A stretch of 64,000 nucleotides of DNA from Streptomonospora sp. PA3 (GTDB lineage: Bacteria; Actinomycetota; Actinomycetes; Streptosporangiales; Streptosporangiaceae). Where the stretch lies: the NCBI RefSeq assembly GCF_009728995.1, contig NZ_VTZW01000004.1, positions 62,001 through 126,000 on the forward strand, given 5' to 3'. How positions within the stretch are numbered: the first letter of the stretch is position 1; each line of letters begins with the position of its first letter. Under the pieces are notes generated by a model. It was not told where the DNA came from, ran no database searches, and saw only the letters and a program-made list of their open reading frames with translations. Shown one piece after another: positions 8,260-17,034 of this stretch. The position numbers and the translations under genes were made by a program.

Positions 8260-9864
8260 TCACGGCATGCGCTCGTAGGCGGGCAGCGTCAGGAAGTCCA
8301 CGTAGTCGTCGGCGAGCGCCACTTCGGCGAACAGTTCCTTGGCCTGCTCGAACAGCCGGGCGTCGTAGGCGTCGCCGTGCTGCTCGCGGATGGCGGCCAT
8401 CTCCTCGTCGATGAGCCGGCGGACCAGGTCGCGGGTGACCCGGGGGCCGTCGTCGAGGGTCACGTCGTTGTGCAGCCACTGCCAGACCTGCGAACGGGAG
8501 ATCTCGGCGGTGGCGGCGTCCTCCATCAGGTTGTGGATGGCCGCGGCGCCGTTTCCGCCGAGCCAGGAGGCGAGGTACTGCAGGCCGACGTTGATGTTGC
8601 CGCGCAGCCCGGCCTCGGTGATGCCGCCCTCGGCGGAGTCCACGGCCAGCAGGTCGGCCGCCTTGACCGACACGTCCTCGCGCTTGCGGTCGATCTGGTG
8701 GGGCGCCTCGCCCAGGACGCCGTCGAAGACCTCCTTGGCCACCGGGACGAGGTCGGGGTGGGCCACCCAGGAGCCGTCGAAACCGTCACCGGACTCGCGC
8801 GCCTTGTCGTCGCGGACCTTGGCCAGGGCGCGCTCGTTGACCTCGGGGTCGCGGCGGCTGGGGATGAACGCGGCCATGCCGCCGATGGCGTGGGCGCCGC
8901 GCCGGTGGCAGGTGCTCACCAGCAGTTCGGTGTAGGCGCGCATGAACGGGGCGGTCATGGTGACGGCGTTGCGCTCGGGCATCAGGAAGCTGCGGCCGCG
9001 GGTGCGGTGCACCTTGATGATGCTGAACAGGTAGTCCCAGCGCCCGGCGTTGAGGCCGGCGGAGTGCTCGCGCAGCTCGTAGAGGATCTCCTCCATCTCG
9101 AAGGCGGCGGGGATCGTCTCGATGAGCACCGTGGCGCGGATGGTGCCGCGCGGGATGCCCAGGTGCTCCTGGGCGGCGACGAAGATGTCGTTCCACAGCC
9201 GCGCTTCGAGGTGGCTCTCCAGCTTGGGCAGGTAGAAGTAGGGGCCCTTGCCCTTGTCGAGCTGGCGCTGGGCGCAGTGGAACAGGTAGAGCGCGAAGTC
9301 GACGATGCCGCCGGCGGTGCGGGCGCCGTCGACGAGGATGTGCTTCTCGTCCAGATGCCAGCCGCGGGGGCGCACGATGATCGAGGCCAGCTCGGAGTCG
9401 TCCTTGAGTGCGTAGGTCTTGCCCTCGGGGGTGGTGAAGTCGATCGTGCGGTCGAGGGCGTCGCGGAGGTTGAGGTGGCCCCCGATCATGTTCTCCCACA
9501 GCGGGGTGTTGGCGTCCTCGAAGTCGGCCAGCCACACCTTTGCGCCGGAGTTGAGGGCGTTGACCGTCATCTTGCGGTCGGTGGGGCCGGTGATCTCGAT
9601 GCGCCGGTCGGTGATTCCGGGCGCGGGCGGCGCGACCTGCCAGGACGTGTCCTCGCGGATGTGGCGGGTCTCGGGCGGGAAATCCAGATCGGTGCCGGCG
9701 GAGATCTGCTCCTGGCGGCGGACGCGCGCGGCCAGCAGCTCCTGGCGCCGCCCTTCGAACCGCCGGTGCAGCTCGGCGACCAGCGCCAGTGCGTCGTCGG
9801 TGAGGATCTGGTCGAAGCGTTCGTGCATGGGGCCGGTGATCTCGACCCCGGTGGTGGCGGCCAT
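8260..9864 (-). CDS. aceB: Malate synthase A
   Basis: Condenses glyoxylate with acetyl-CoA to malate, the closing step of the glyoxylate shunt and of glycolate use. It has 534 aa, almost the same as the E. coli A-form (533). The malate synthase signature is [17 protein letters not shown] at 265-281, and the catalytic Arg is R167 in [13 protein letters not shown] 9864 is supported by AAAGGA at the right distance and by the length match. It has its own promoter (TTGACC/TAACGT) and terminator. Boxes resembling those in front of the distant iclR and hyi genes overlap its transcription start region. No isocitrate lyase gene lies nearby, so here it is grouped with glycolate oxidase. Confidence 0.96.
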   Translation of the reverse strand: MAATTGVEITGPMHERFDQILTDDALALVAELHRRFEGRRQELLAARVRRQEQISAGTDLDFPPETRHIREDTSWQVAPPAPGITDRRIEITGPTDRKMTVNALNSGAKVWLADFEDANTPLWENMIGGHLNLRDALDRTIDFTTPEGKTYALKDDSELASIIVRPRGWHLDEKHILVDGARTAGGIVDFALYLFHCAQRQLDKGKGPYFYLPKLESHLEARLWNDIFVAAQEHLGIPRGTIRATVLIETIPAAFEMEEILYELREHSAGLNAGRWDYLFSIIKVHRTRGRSFLMPERNAVTMTAPFMRAYTELLVSTCHRRGAHAIGGMAAFIPSRRDPEVNERALAKVRDDKARESGDGFDGSWVAHPDLVPVAKEVFDGVLGEAPHQIDRKREDVSVKAADLLAVDSAEGGITEAGLRGNINVGLQYLASWLGGNGAAAIHNLMEDAATAEISRSQVWQWLHNDVTLDDGPRVTRDLVRRLIDEEMAAIREQHGDAYDARLFEQAKELFAEVALADDYVDFLTLPAYERMP

Positions 9865-9873
9865 CGGAATCCT

Positions 9874-9907
9874 TTCGCGAAGCGGAAGTAACTTCTGGTA
9901 TGTGGAA
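9874..9907 (-). promoter_or_regulatory. Candidate IclR-type operator pair at aceB
   Basis: Two boxes lie between the -10 and the start codon. Bases 9874-9887 read TTCGCGAAGCGGAA (TTC-N8-GAA). Bases 9893-9907 read TTCTGGTATGTGGAA (TTC-N9-GAA). Their centres are about 19.5 bp apart. They resemble the two 21-bp-spaced pairs in the iclR-hyi region at 51194-51228 and 51452-51486. The placement just after the -10 suits repression. Confidence 0.5.
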
Positions 9908-9910
9908 TTT

Positions 9911-9939
9911 ACGTTACTGACGGGTTCGATCACGGTCAA
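9911..9939 (-). promoter_or_regulatory. aceB promoter
   Basis: On the minus strand, TTGACC (9934-9939) is followed by exactly 17 bases and then TAACGT (9911-9916). This is a good match to vegetative actinobacterial -35 and -10 hexamers. The predicted transcript starts near 9904, giving a leader of about 40 bases. Confidence 0.65.
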
Positions 9940-10471
9940 CGGAGGGCGCGCCGGACGTGGGGGCACTCTTTGCCCTGGTGGAAAGGTTGGGGCAATTTGC
10001 CCACCCGTCACCCACCACCGCCCCTGACGGAGGCGCTGACGCGCCGCGTGCTTGTGTGCCCGTCACCCACCACCGCCCCTGACGGAGGCGCCGGCGCGCC
10101 GCGTGCTTGTGTGCCCGTCACCCACCACCGCCCCTGACGGAGGCGCCGGCGCGCCGCGTGCTTGTGTGCCCGTCACCCACCACCGCCCCTGACGGAGGCG
10201 CCGGCGCGCCGCGTGCTTGTGTGCCCGTCACCCACCACCGCCCCTGACGGAGGCGCCGGCGCGCCGCCCGCTTCCGTGGCCGCTACCCAACCGCTCGGGG
10301 ACCGACCGGTCCGAAGGACCGCGGGACGAGCACCGCCCCGCCGGCGGGTCGGGGAATCCGAACTGGAGACCGGGCCGGGAAGAAAAGGGGTGCCGCATGT
10401 CAGCAGGGCGTGCCACTATCGATCGCGGGAACAAGTTCCCGCCGCCTGGGCGTTCAAGCATCCGGAGGGAT
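9940..10471. other. Gene-free stretch between aceB and hflX
   Basis: Apart from the tandem array at 10004-10267 no gene is seen here. Bases 10268-10471 form the upstream region of hflX and contain no promoter hexamers that can be assigned with confidence. The open frames crossing the array encode Pro/Arg-rich repeat text without family resemblance. Confidence 0.6.
10004..10267 (+). repeat. Tandem array of 55-bp units (four complete, one partial)
   Basis: Units start at 10004, 10059, 10114, 10169 and 10224, exactly 55 bases apart. The second to fourth are identical; the first differs only near 10036, and the fifth diverges after 10267. Each unit opens with CCCGTCACCCACCACC and contains GACGGAGGCGCC. 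The core is the reverse complement of the core in the 51-bp array at 13802-13944. The array lies between divergent aceB and hflX. Its uniformity suggests recent expansion or homogenisation. Confidence 0.95.
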
Positions 10472-11956
<1,485 letters not shown>

Positions 11957-11980
11957 TCTGAGCCGCGGACGTCACCCACA

Positions 11981-12008
11981 CGGCGGAACCCCGCGCGGGG
12001 TTCCGCCG
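11981..12008 (+). terminator. Terminator of hflX
   Basis: A perfect 28-base palindrome with 14-base arms (CGGCGGAACCCCGC) begins 24 bases after the hflX stop and is followed by TTGTATT. It is the clearest terminator in this part of the window. Confidence 0.85.
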
Positions 12009-12237
12009 TTGTATTCCGCGATGGGTGAATGAGACGGCGAAGAGGTGTACACGGCGTCGGAGGATGAACTACGGTTTTGAGCCACTGGCACCCAGCCCCG
12101 TGAGTTGCCCGCCTCCCCGGCCGCACCACCTCCCCCCGCCAGTTGAGTCGAGAACGAGGTCGCCTATGTCCGCTCGCGCGTACCGGTCCGCACCCGCGAT
12201 CCGGCGGCCATGAGTACTGGGGCGGGCCGGTGAGACG

Positions 12238-13446
12238 ATGACAGTACGACTGCTGACCAACATCGGGCGGCTGTGGACCGGAACCGATCTGCTCAGTAAC
12301 GCGGCCATGCTCGTGCACCACGACCGCATCGCCTGGGTCGGCCCGGCCGCCGACCTCCCGCAGAGCCTGCCCGGGGTCATCGACGACATCGTCGACGTCG
12401 ACGAGGTCGACAACATCGGCGGCGGCCTGGTCACTCCCGGGCTGATCGACGCCCACTGCCACCCGGTCTACGCGGGCAACCGCTACGCCGAGGTCGCCAT
12501 GCGCGCCAGCGGCGCCTCCAAGTCCGAGATCACCGGCGCGGGCGGAGGCGTCGCCTCCACCGTCACCGTGACCCGCGGCACCGACCCCTGGACCCTGTGC
12601 AACGCGGTCCGCGAACGGCTGCGGCACTGGGTGCTGTCGGGCTGCACCACGGTCGAGGCCAAGACCGGCTACCACCTGACCCGCGACGGCGAGCTGGCCG
12701 ACGTGCGGCTGCTGCGGGCGCTGGAGGAGGAGCCGGGCATGCCGCGGCTGCAGGTGACCTTCTTCGCCGCCCACGCGGTGCCGCCCGAGTACTTCGGCCG
12801 CCCCCGCGACTACGTCGACGCGGTGGCCTCCTGGCTGAGCGACGCCGCCCAGGCCGGCGCGGACGGTGTCGACGTCTACTGCGACAACCAGCAGTTCACC
12901 ACCGACGACGCCGCCCGGCTGCTGTCCTCCGGGCGCGCGGTGGGGCTGGCCACGCACATGCACGCCTGCGCGAAGCCCCGCCACGGCGCCGTGCGCATGG
13001 GCGCCGACATGCAGTGCTCGTCGGTCGACCTGCTGCACGAGACCGACGAGGACGACGTCCTCGCGCTGGCCAAGACCACCACGCCGGTGGTCGTGTGCCC
13101 GACCACCTCGCTGCACGAGCGCCGCACCCCGCCGGTGCGCTCGCTGCTGGACCACGGCGTGCCCGTGGGGCTGGGCACCGACCACAACCCCGGGCAGTCG
13201 GGCACCATGTCGCTTCCGCTGGCGATCTCCATGGCCATCTCCATGTTCAACATGAGCGTTCTGGAGGCCCTGCGCGCGGCCACGGTGGGCGGTGCCTACG
13301 CGCTGGGGCTCAACGACCGCGGCATTCTGGCTCCGGGTCACTACGCCGACATCGTCCAGTGGGACGCCGACCACGAGGGCGCGTTCGCCTGGTCCTACGG
13401 CCTCAACACCATCCGCGTCTGGCGGGGCGGCGAGACGATCCGCTAG
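12238..13446 (+). CDS. hutI: Imidazolonepropionase-like amidohydrolase (HutI family)
   Basis: A 402-residue metal-dependent amidohydrolase. The HutI pattern is clear: DAHCHPVYAGNR carries the metal-binding HxH, then EITGAGGGVASTV, VEAKTGYHLT, THMHA and GTDHNPGQS with the metal-binding Asp. HutI opens imidazolonepropionate to formiminoglutamate in histidine breakdown. The other hut genes are absent here, so the substrate is less sure; GYHLT replaces the more usual SGYGL. Length matches the family. The ATG lies 225 bases after the hflX terminator with a poor ribosome binding site (GTGAGACG), so transcription is separate. The tandem repeat region follows. Confidence 0.8.
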   Translation: MTVRLLTNIGRLWTGTDLLSNAAMLVHHDRIAWVGPAADLPQSLPGVIDDIVDVDEVDNIGGGLVTPGLIDAHCHPVYAGNRYAEVAMRASGASKSEITGAGGGVASTVTVTRGTDPWTLCNAVRERLRHWVLSGCTTVEAKTGYHLTRDGELADVRLLRALEEEPGMPRLQVTFFAAHAVPPEYFGRPRDYVDAVASWLSDAAQAGADGVDVYCDNQQFTTDDAARLLSSGRAVGLATHMHACAKPRHGAVRMGADMQCSSVDLLHETDEDDVLALAKTTTPVVVCPTTSLHERRTPPVRSLLDHGVPVGLGTDHNPGQSGTMSLPLAISMAISMFNMSVLEALRAATVGGAYALGLNDRGILAPGHYADIVQWDADHEGAFAWSYGLNTIRVWRGGETIR

Positions 13447-13607
13447 AACGCCTACCGGGTTGCCGGGAGCGGGGGATCCTGCGATGTGGTCCCGCCGCCG
13501 CATGGCGCCGCACCCGACGAGATTGGTGAGGACGGCGAGGGTCGCGGGCTGGGCCGCCGCCGCTCAAGGGGCCTCCGGAACCCCGCGCCGGCGGGCACCG
13601 CAGAGGC

Positions 13608-13710
13608 TGCGGCAATGGGCGCGGTTCGCGAAGCGTGGCCCGCCCGTCAGCCCGCCACCACCCCAGCGGAGACGCTGCGCGTCACCTGTTTCCTGGCCGC
13701 CGAGCGCACG
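13608..13710 (+). repeat. 103-bp dispersed repeat, copy at 13.6 kb
   Basis: Matches the reverse complement of 22794-22896 at 97 of 103 positions with no gaps. It starts with TGCGGCAATGGG, the same 12-mer that ends the TIR-bounded units at 22.5-23.0 kb. It contains one core of the tandem-array family (13643-13673). Confidence 0.9.
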
Positions 13711-13801
13711 CGGTACCTGCCGGGTGGAGCCGCACCGCGGCAGGCTCGGGCGGGAAGAGTGCACGGTGCGCTCGCCGGCAAGCCGGCGCAGAACGAGTAC
13801 A

Positions 13802-13944
13802 TGGCGCGAGGCGCCTCCGTTGGGGTGGTGGCGGGTGACGGGAGTAGGTGCGTGGCGCGAGGCGCCTCCGTTGGGGTGGTGGCGGGTGACGGGAGTAGGT
13901 GCGTGGCGCGAGGCGCCTCCGTTGGGGTGGTGGCGGGTGACGGG
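13802..13944 (-). repeat. Tandem array of 51-bp units (two complete, one partial)
   Basis: Units start at 13802, 13853 and 13904; the third stops after about 41 bases. Each contains GGCGCCTCCGTTGGGGTGG. Read in reverse complement, the roughly 40-base core aligns with the 55-bp array at 10 kb with only a few substitutions and one-base gaps. Both arrays therefore belong to one family, in opposite orientation, bracketing hflX and hutI. Confidence 0.92.
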
Positions 13945-14070
13945 CGGGAGGCGCACCAGCCCGAACCCCTGTCGGCCTCGCTGCCCCGTCGCCCACCGCC
14001 ACCGACGAGCACCCCTACCGATCCGCGCCGGCTCAACCCACCGCCGCCCCGGCCCGCGGCGGAATCGAGA

Positions 14071-14899
14071 TCAATCGAGGGTGCGGTAGTGGTAGCGGCA
14101 GGCCTCGGTGAAACCCGCGCGTTGGTAAAGGCGCAGGGCCGGGGTGTTGTCGCGCTCGACCTGGAGGTACATTCGCTCGGCTCCCCGAGCGTGGGCCCAC
14201 TGTGCCAGCGCGGCGAGGACGACGCCGGCCGCGCCCCGGCCGCGTGCCTCGGGCAGCGTCGCCATCCCGAAGACCCCCGCCCAGCCCGTGTCGGCGACGG
14301 CGCGGCCGACCGCGACGACGGCGCTTCCGGCGATCGCCCGGACATGGGCGGACGGGCCGCGCACGCGGCCGAGCAGCGCCTTTTCGGGTTCGGCGAGCCC
14401 TTCACGGCCGTGCACGGCGAACCAGGCGGCGAACCAGCCGTCTGTCGGCCGTTCGTCCACCCGGACGCGCAGCGGTCCCGCGGGGACGCGCTCGCGGATC
14501 CGCGCGGTCGGGGCGGTCTGCAGCGACAGCCTCCCCCGGCGGCGGTAGCCCCGCCCGGCCAGTGCCGCGTCGAGCCGTTCGGGGCATGCTCCCGGGGTGA
14601 TCTGGAAGCGAGGAGGTGCGCCGCGGCCGGTGTAGAACTCCTCCGCCAGGGCGACCCTGCTCCAGTTCCTCGTGGCGCGCAGGACCGCCGTGCGGCAGCG
14701 CCGCGCTCACCCACCAGGCGCAGCCCGGCGAGTGGCGCACCAGCCATCCGCCCGTATCGTCGGAGCGCTGCGCGGGCAGGGCCCGAGCCGCGCGCTCCTG
14801 CAGGCCCCGGACCAGGTCCGCGGTGCCTGCCGTATCGGGAACCGCCACCGCGCCTCCAACCGCGAGGACCAGCCGGGAGCCGACCGCCCACTGGTGCAC
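14071..14899 (-). pseudogene. GNAT N-acetyltransferase gene with a frameshift
   Basis: The C-terminal frame (from about 14700 down to the stop at 14071) reads as a GNAT acetyltransferase: EEFYTGRGAPPRFQ, GVFGMATLPEARGRG (acetyl-CoA loop), MYLQVERDNTPALRLYQRAGF. The N-terminal part, including DTGGWLVRHSPGCAWWVSA, is in another frame, and the C-terminal frame hits a TGA near 14706. One frameshift near 14690-14705 would join them into a protein of about 275 aa. Either the gene is decayed or this assembly has an indel. The GTG at 14899 is a tentative start; the frame is open to 15007. It lies between holA and the repeat region. Confidence 0.65.
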
Positions 14900-14960
14900 G
14901 AACCCGTCCGTCCCCGACCGGCCGGCCCGGGCGGAGTCGGGCCGCGGCGCGGGACCGTGA

Positions 14961-15923
14961 TCAGCGCTGGTTGCGGGCGGTGGCGATTTCGATGACCGCG
15001 CGTTCAAGCGCGTAAGCGGGGTCGCGGCCGGCCCCCTTGATCAGGGCGTCGGTCTCGGCGACCACGGCCATCGCGCGCGCCACTCCCTGCGGCGACCACC
15101 CGCGCGCCTGCTGGCGCAGCGTCTTGAGCTTCCACGGCGGGATCTTGGCGCGCTTGGCGAGTTCGGCATCGGGGGCGCCGCGCTGCGGTTGGGCCACCAC
15201 CGCCAGCCCGCGCACGGCGCCCGCCAAGGCGCTGTTGATCAGCACCGGAGCGGTCCCCACGGCCAGGCACCAGCGCAACTGCTCCAGGGCCTCGGGCAGG
15301 CGGCCCTCCACGGCGCGGTCGGCGACGGTGAAGCCCGTGGCCTCGGCCTTGCCGCTGTGGTAGCGGGCGACGGCGGCGGTGTCGACGCGGCCCTCGGTGT
15401 CGGCGACCAGCTGCGTGCAGGCCGCGGCGAGCTCGCGCAGGTCGTTGCCGACCGCGTCCAGCAGCGCCTGGGCGGCGTCGCCGGTGATCTGGCGGCCCGC
15501 ACGGGAGAACTCGCCCTTGATGAACTGGATCCGTTCGGCGGCCTTGGTCGGCTTGGCGCAGTCGATGCGGCGGGCGCCCGCCTTGACCGCGGCGTCCAGC
15601 AGCGCCTTGCCCTTGGCGCCGCCGGCGTGCACCAGCACCAGCATGACGTCGTCCGCCGGGTTCTGCAGCAGGCCGGTGACCTCTGCGGCCAGGTCCTTGG
15701 TCAGGTCCTGCGCCGAGCGCAGCACTACGACTCGCCGCTCGCCGAACAGCGAGGGCGAGGTGGCCTCGGCCAGTTTCCCCGAGGTGACCTGCGCGGGTAC
15801 CAGGTCGTGCACGTCGACCCCGGGCTCTTCGGCGCGGGCCGCGGCGACGATCTCGGCGACGGCGCGGTCGGCGAGCAGCTCCTCGTCGCCGACGACGACG
15901 GACAGCAGGGGAACGGAGGTCAT
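14961..15923 (-). CDS. holA: DNA polymerase III delta subunit HolA
   Basis: The clamp-loader delta subunit, which opens the beta sliding clamp for loading onto DNA. It has 320 aa from ATG 15923 and begins with the expected LLSVVVGDEELLADRAV. The family features SLFGERRVVVLRSAQ, the AAA+-like middle part and the C-terminal helical collar are present. The holA-comEC-comEA and rpsT neighbourhood is the usual actinobacterial one. An upstream in-frame start at 15962 is possible; neither has a clear ribosome binding site. Confidence 0.9.
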   Translation of the reverse strand: MTSVPLLSVVVGDEELLADRAVAEIVAAARAEEPGVDVHDLVPAQVTSGKLAEATSPSLFGERRVVVLRSAQDLTKDLAAEVTGLLQNPADDVMLVLVHAGGAKGKALLDAAVKAGARRIDCAKPTKAAERIQFIKGEFSRAGRQITGDAAQALLDAVGNDLRELAAACTQLVADTEGRVDTAAVARYHSGKAEATGFTVADRAVEGRLPEALEQLRWCLAVGTAPVLINSALAGAVRGLAVVAQPQRGAPDAELAKRAKIPPWKLKTLRQQARGWSPQGVARAMAVVAETDALIKGAGRDPAYALERAVIEIATARNQR

Positions 15924-15984
15924 GGCTGCAGCATGCCATGCCGCGGAGACCGTTGTGCTCACAGCCCGACGGCGGCGACCGGGA

Positions 15985-16869
15985 TCAGCGGCCCGCCCTC
16001 AGCCGCGACGCGGCGTCGGCGAGGGTTTCCGCCTGCTCGGCCCATGAACCGCCGTCGAGGCTGAGCGTGGCGGCCCCTGCGCCGGCGTCGGCGTAGGACG
16101 CGATGCGCTCGGCGACCTCGGCCGGCCCTCCGGTCACCGGAAGCCGCGCGGCCTCCTCCCGGGGGATGCCTTGCATGCGGACCACGTTGTCGACGAAAGA
16201 CTGCACAGCCGCGGTGGAGCCGTTGAGCACGGCGTGGCCGCCCACGCTGACGGCGGGCACCGGTCGGCCGAGCTCTTCGGCGATCTCCCGCAGCCGTTCG
16301 ACCTTCGCGGCCAGAGCGGACGGAGTGACAAGCGACGGCGCCCAGCCGTCGCCGTAGCGGACAGCGCGGCGCATGGCGGCCTCGGAGTTCCCGCCGACGT
16401 GGATCGGTGGAACGGCGGCCGAGGGCGCGAGGGTGACGAGCTCGCCGTCCACCTCCGTGGGATCGCCCCCGACGAGTCCCGGCAGAGCCGCCAGCACCCT
16501 GTCCGCGCGCCGGCCGCGCTCGGTGCGCGGGGCGCCGGCGGCACGCCAGAAGGGGGTTCCGGGGAAGCCGCCGAGCCCGGTGCCCAGGACGACCCGCTCC
16601 CCGGAGAGGTGCTGGAGCGCCTGGATCTGGGCGGCGACGAGCGCCACAGGGCGCAGGGGCAGGCTGAGCACGCCGAATTCCAGGCTGATCCGGCGTGTGC
16701 GCTGGGCCGCCGCGGCAAGAACGATCAGCGGGTCCAGTCCGGGTGTCCCTTCGCCGAGGAGGAGGTCGGGCATCGAGACTCCGTCCAGGCCGAGGTCCTC
16801 CAGATGCCCGACCATGGAGACGTCCACGATCCCGGCGCCGGTCGTGGGCAGGCTGGTGCTGATCCGCAT
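15985..16869 (-). CDS. LLM-class flavin-dependent oxidoreductase
   Basis: A 294-residue luciferase-like TIM-barrel protein (bacterial luciferase superfamily), probably using F420 or FMN. Typical pieces are RISTSLPTTG at the start, LEFGVLSLPLRPVALVAAQIQAL, GERVVLGTGLGG, PPIHVGGNSEAAMRRAVRYGDGW and the C-terminal VTGGPAEVAERIASYADAG. The substrate cannot be inferred. ATG 16869 has GGAG five bases upstream. It sits between holA and comEC, which are normally adjacent in relatives, so it is an insertion into that neighbourhood. Confidence 0.85.
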   Translation of the reverse strand: MRISTSLPTTGAGIVDVSMVGHLEDLGLDGVSMPDLLLGEGTPGLDPLIVLAAAAQRTRRISLEFGVLSLPLRPVALVAAQIQALQHLSGERVVLGTGLGGFPGTPFWRAAGAPRTERGRRADRVLAALPGLVGGDPTEVDGELVTLAPSAAVPPIHVGGNSEAAMRRAVRYGDGWAPSLVTPSALAAKVERLREIAEELGRPVPAVSVGGHAVLNGSTAAVQSFVDNVVRMQGIPREEAARLPVTGGPAEVAERIASYADAGAGAATLSLDGGSWAEQAETLADAASRLRAGR

Positions 16870-17034
16870 CGGGACTCCAAGGTCGGTCGTGTTTGTCCGC
16901 CGGGCGGCCGGCACGGCGCCCGTCCGCGAGTTCGGGTCGCGCCTCGACGGGTGCCCCCGTGTTCGCGGCCGGGCGGGTGTCCACAACTCGGCCGCGCTCA
17001 AGGCCGCGGCCCTCGCGGTGCCCACGCTAGAACC

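Larger units (their letters stand above)
13447..14070. other. Gene-free repeat-rich stretch
   Basis: No gene is seen. It contains the 103-bp dispersed repeat at 13608-13710 and the 51-bp tandem array at 13802-13944. Open frames across the array simply follow the repeat period (51 is divisible by 3) and do not resemble a protein family. Confidence 0.7.

Noticed and set aside
6505-9891. 1128-codon plus-strand frame across glcD and aceB
   Set aside because: Antisense shadow; the minus-strand genes are well supported by motifs.
10004-10267. CRISPR array
   Set aside because: The 55-bp units are contiguous and near-identical, with no unique spacers and no cas genes nearby.
12063-12213. Short frame MNYGFEPLAP... 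between hflX and hutI
   Set aside because: No proper ribosome binding site, Pro/Arg-rich text and no recognisable family.
13802-13944. Coding repeat protein from the 51-bp array
   Set aside because: The period is a multiple of three, so any open frame repeats, but there is no start signal or family match and the non-coding 55-bp array has the same core.
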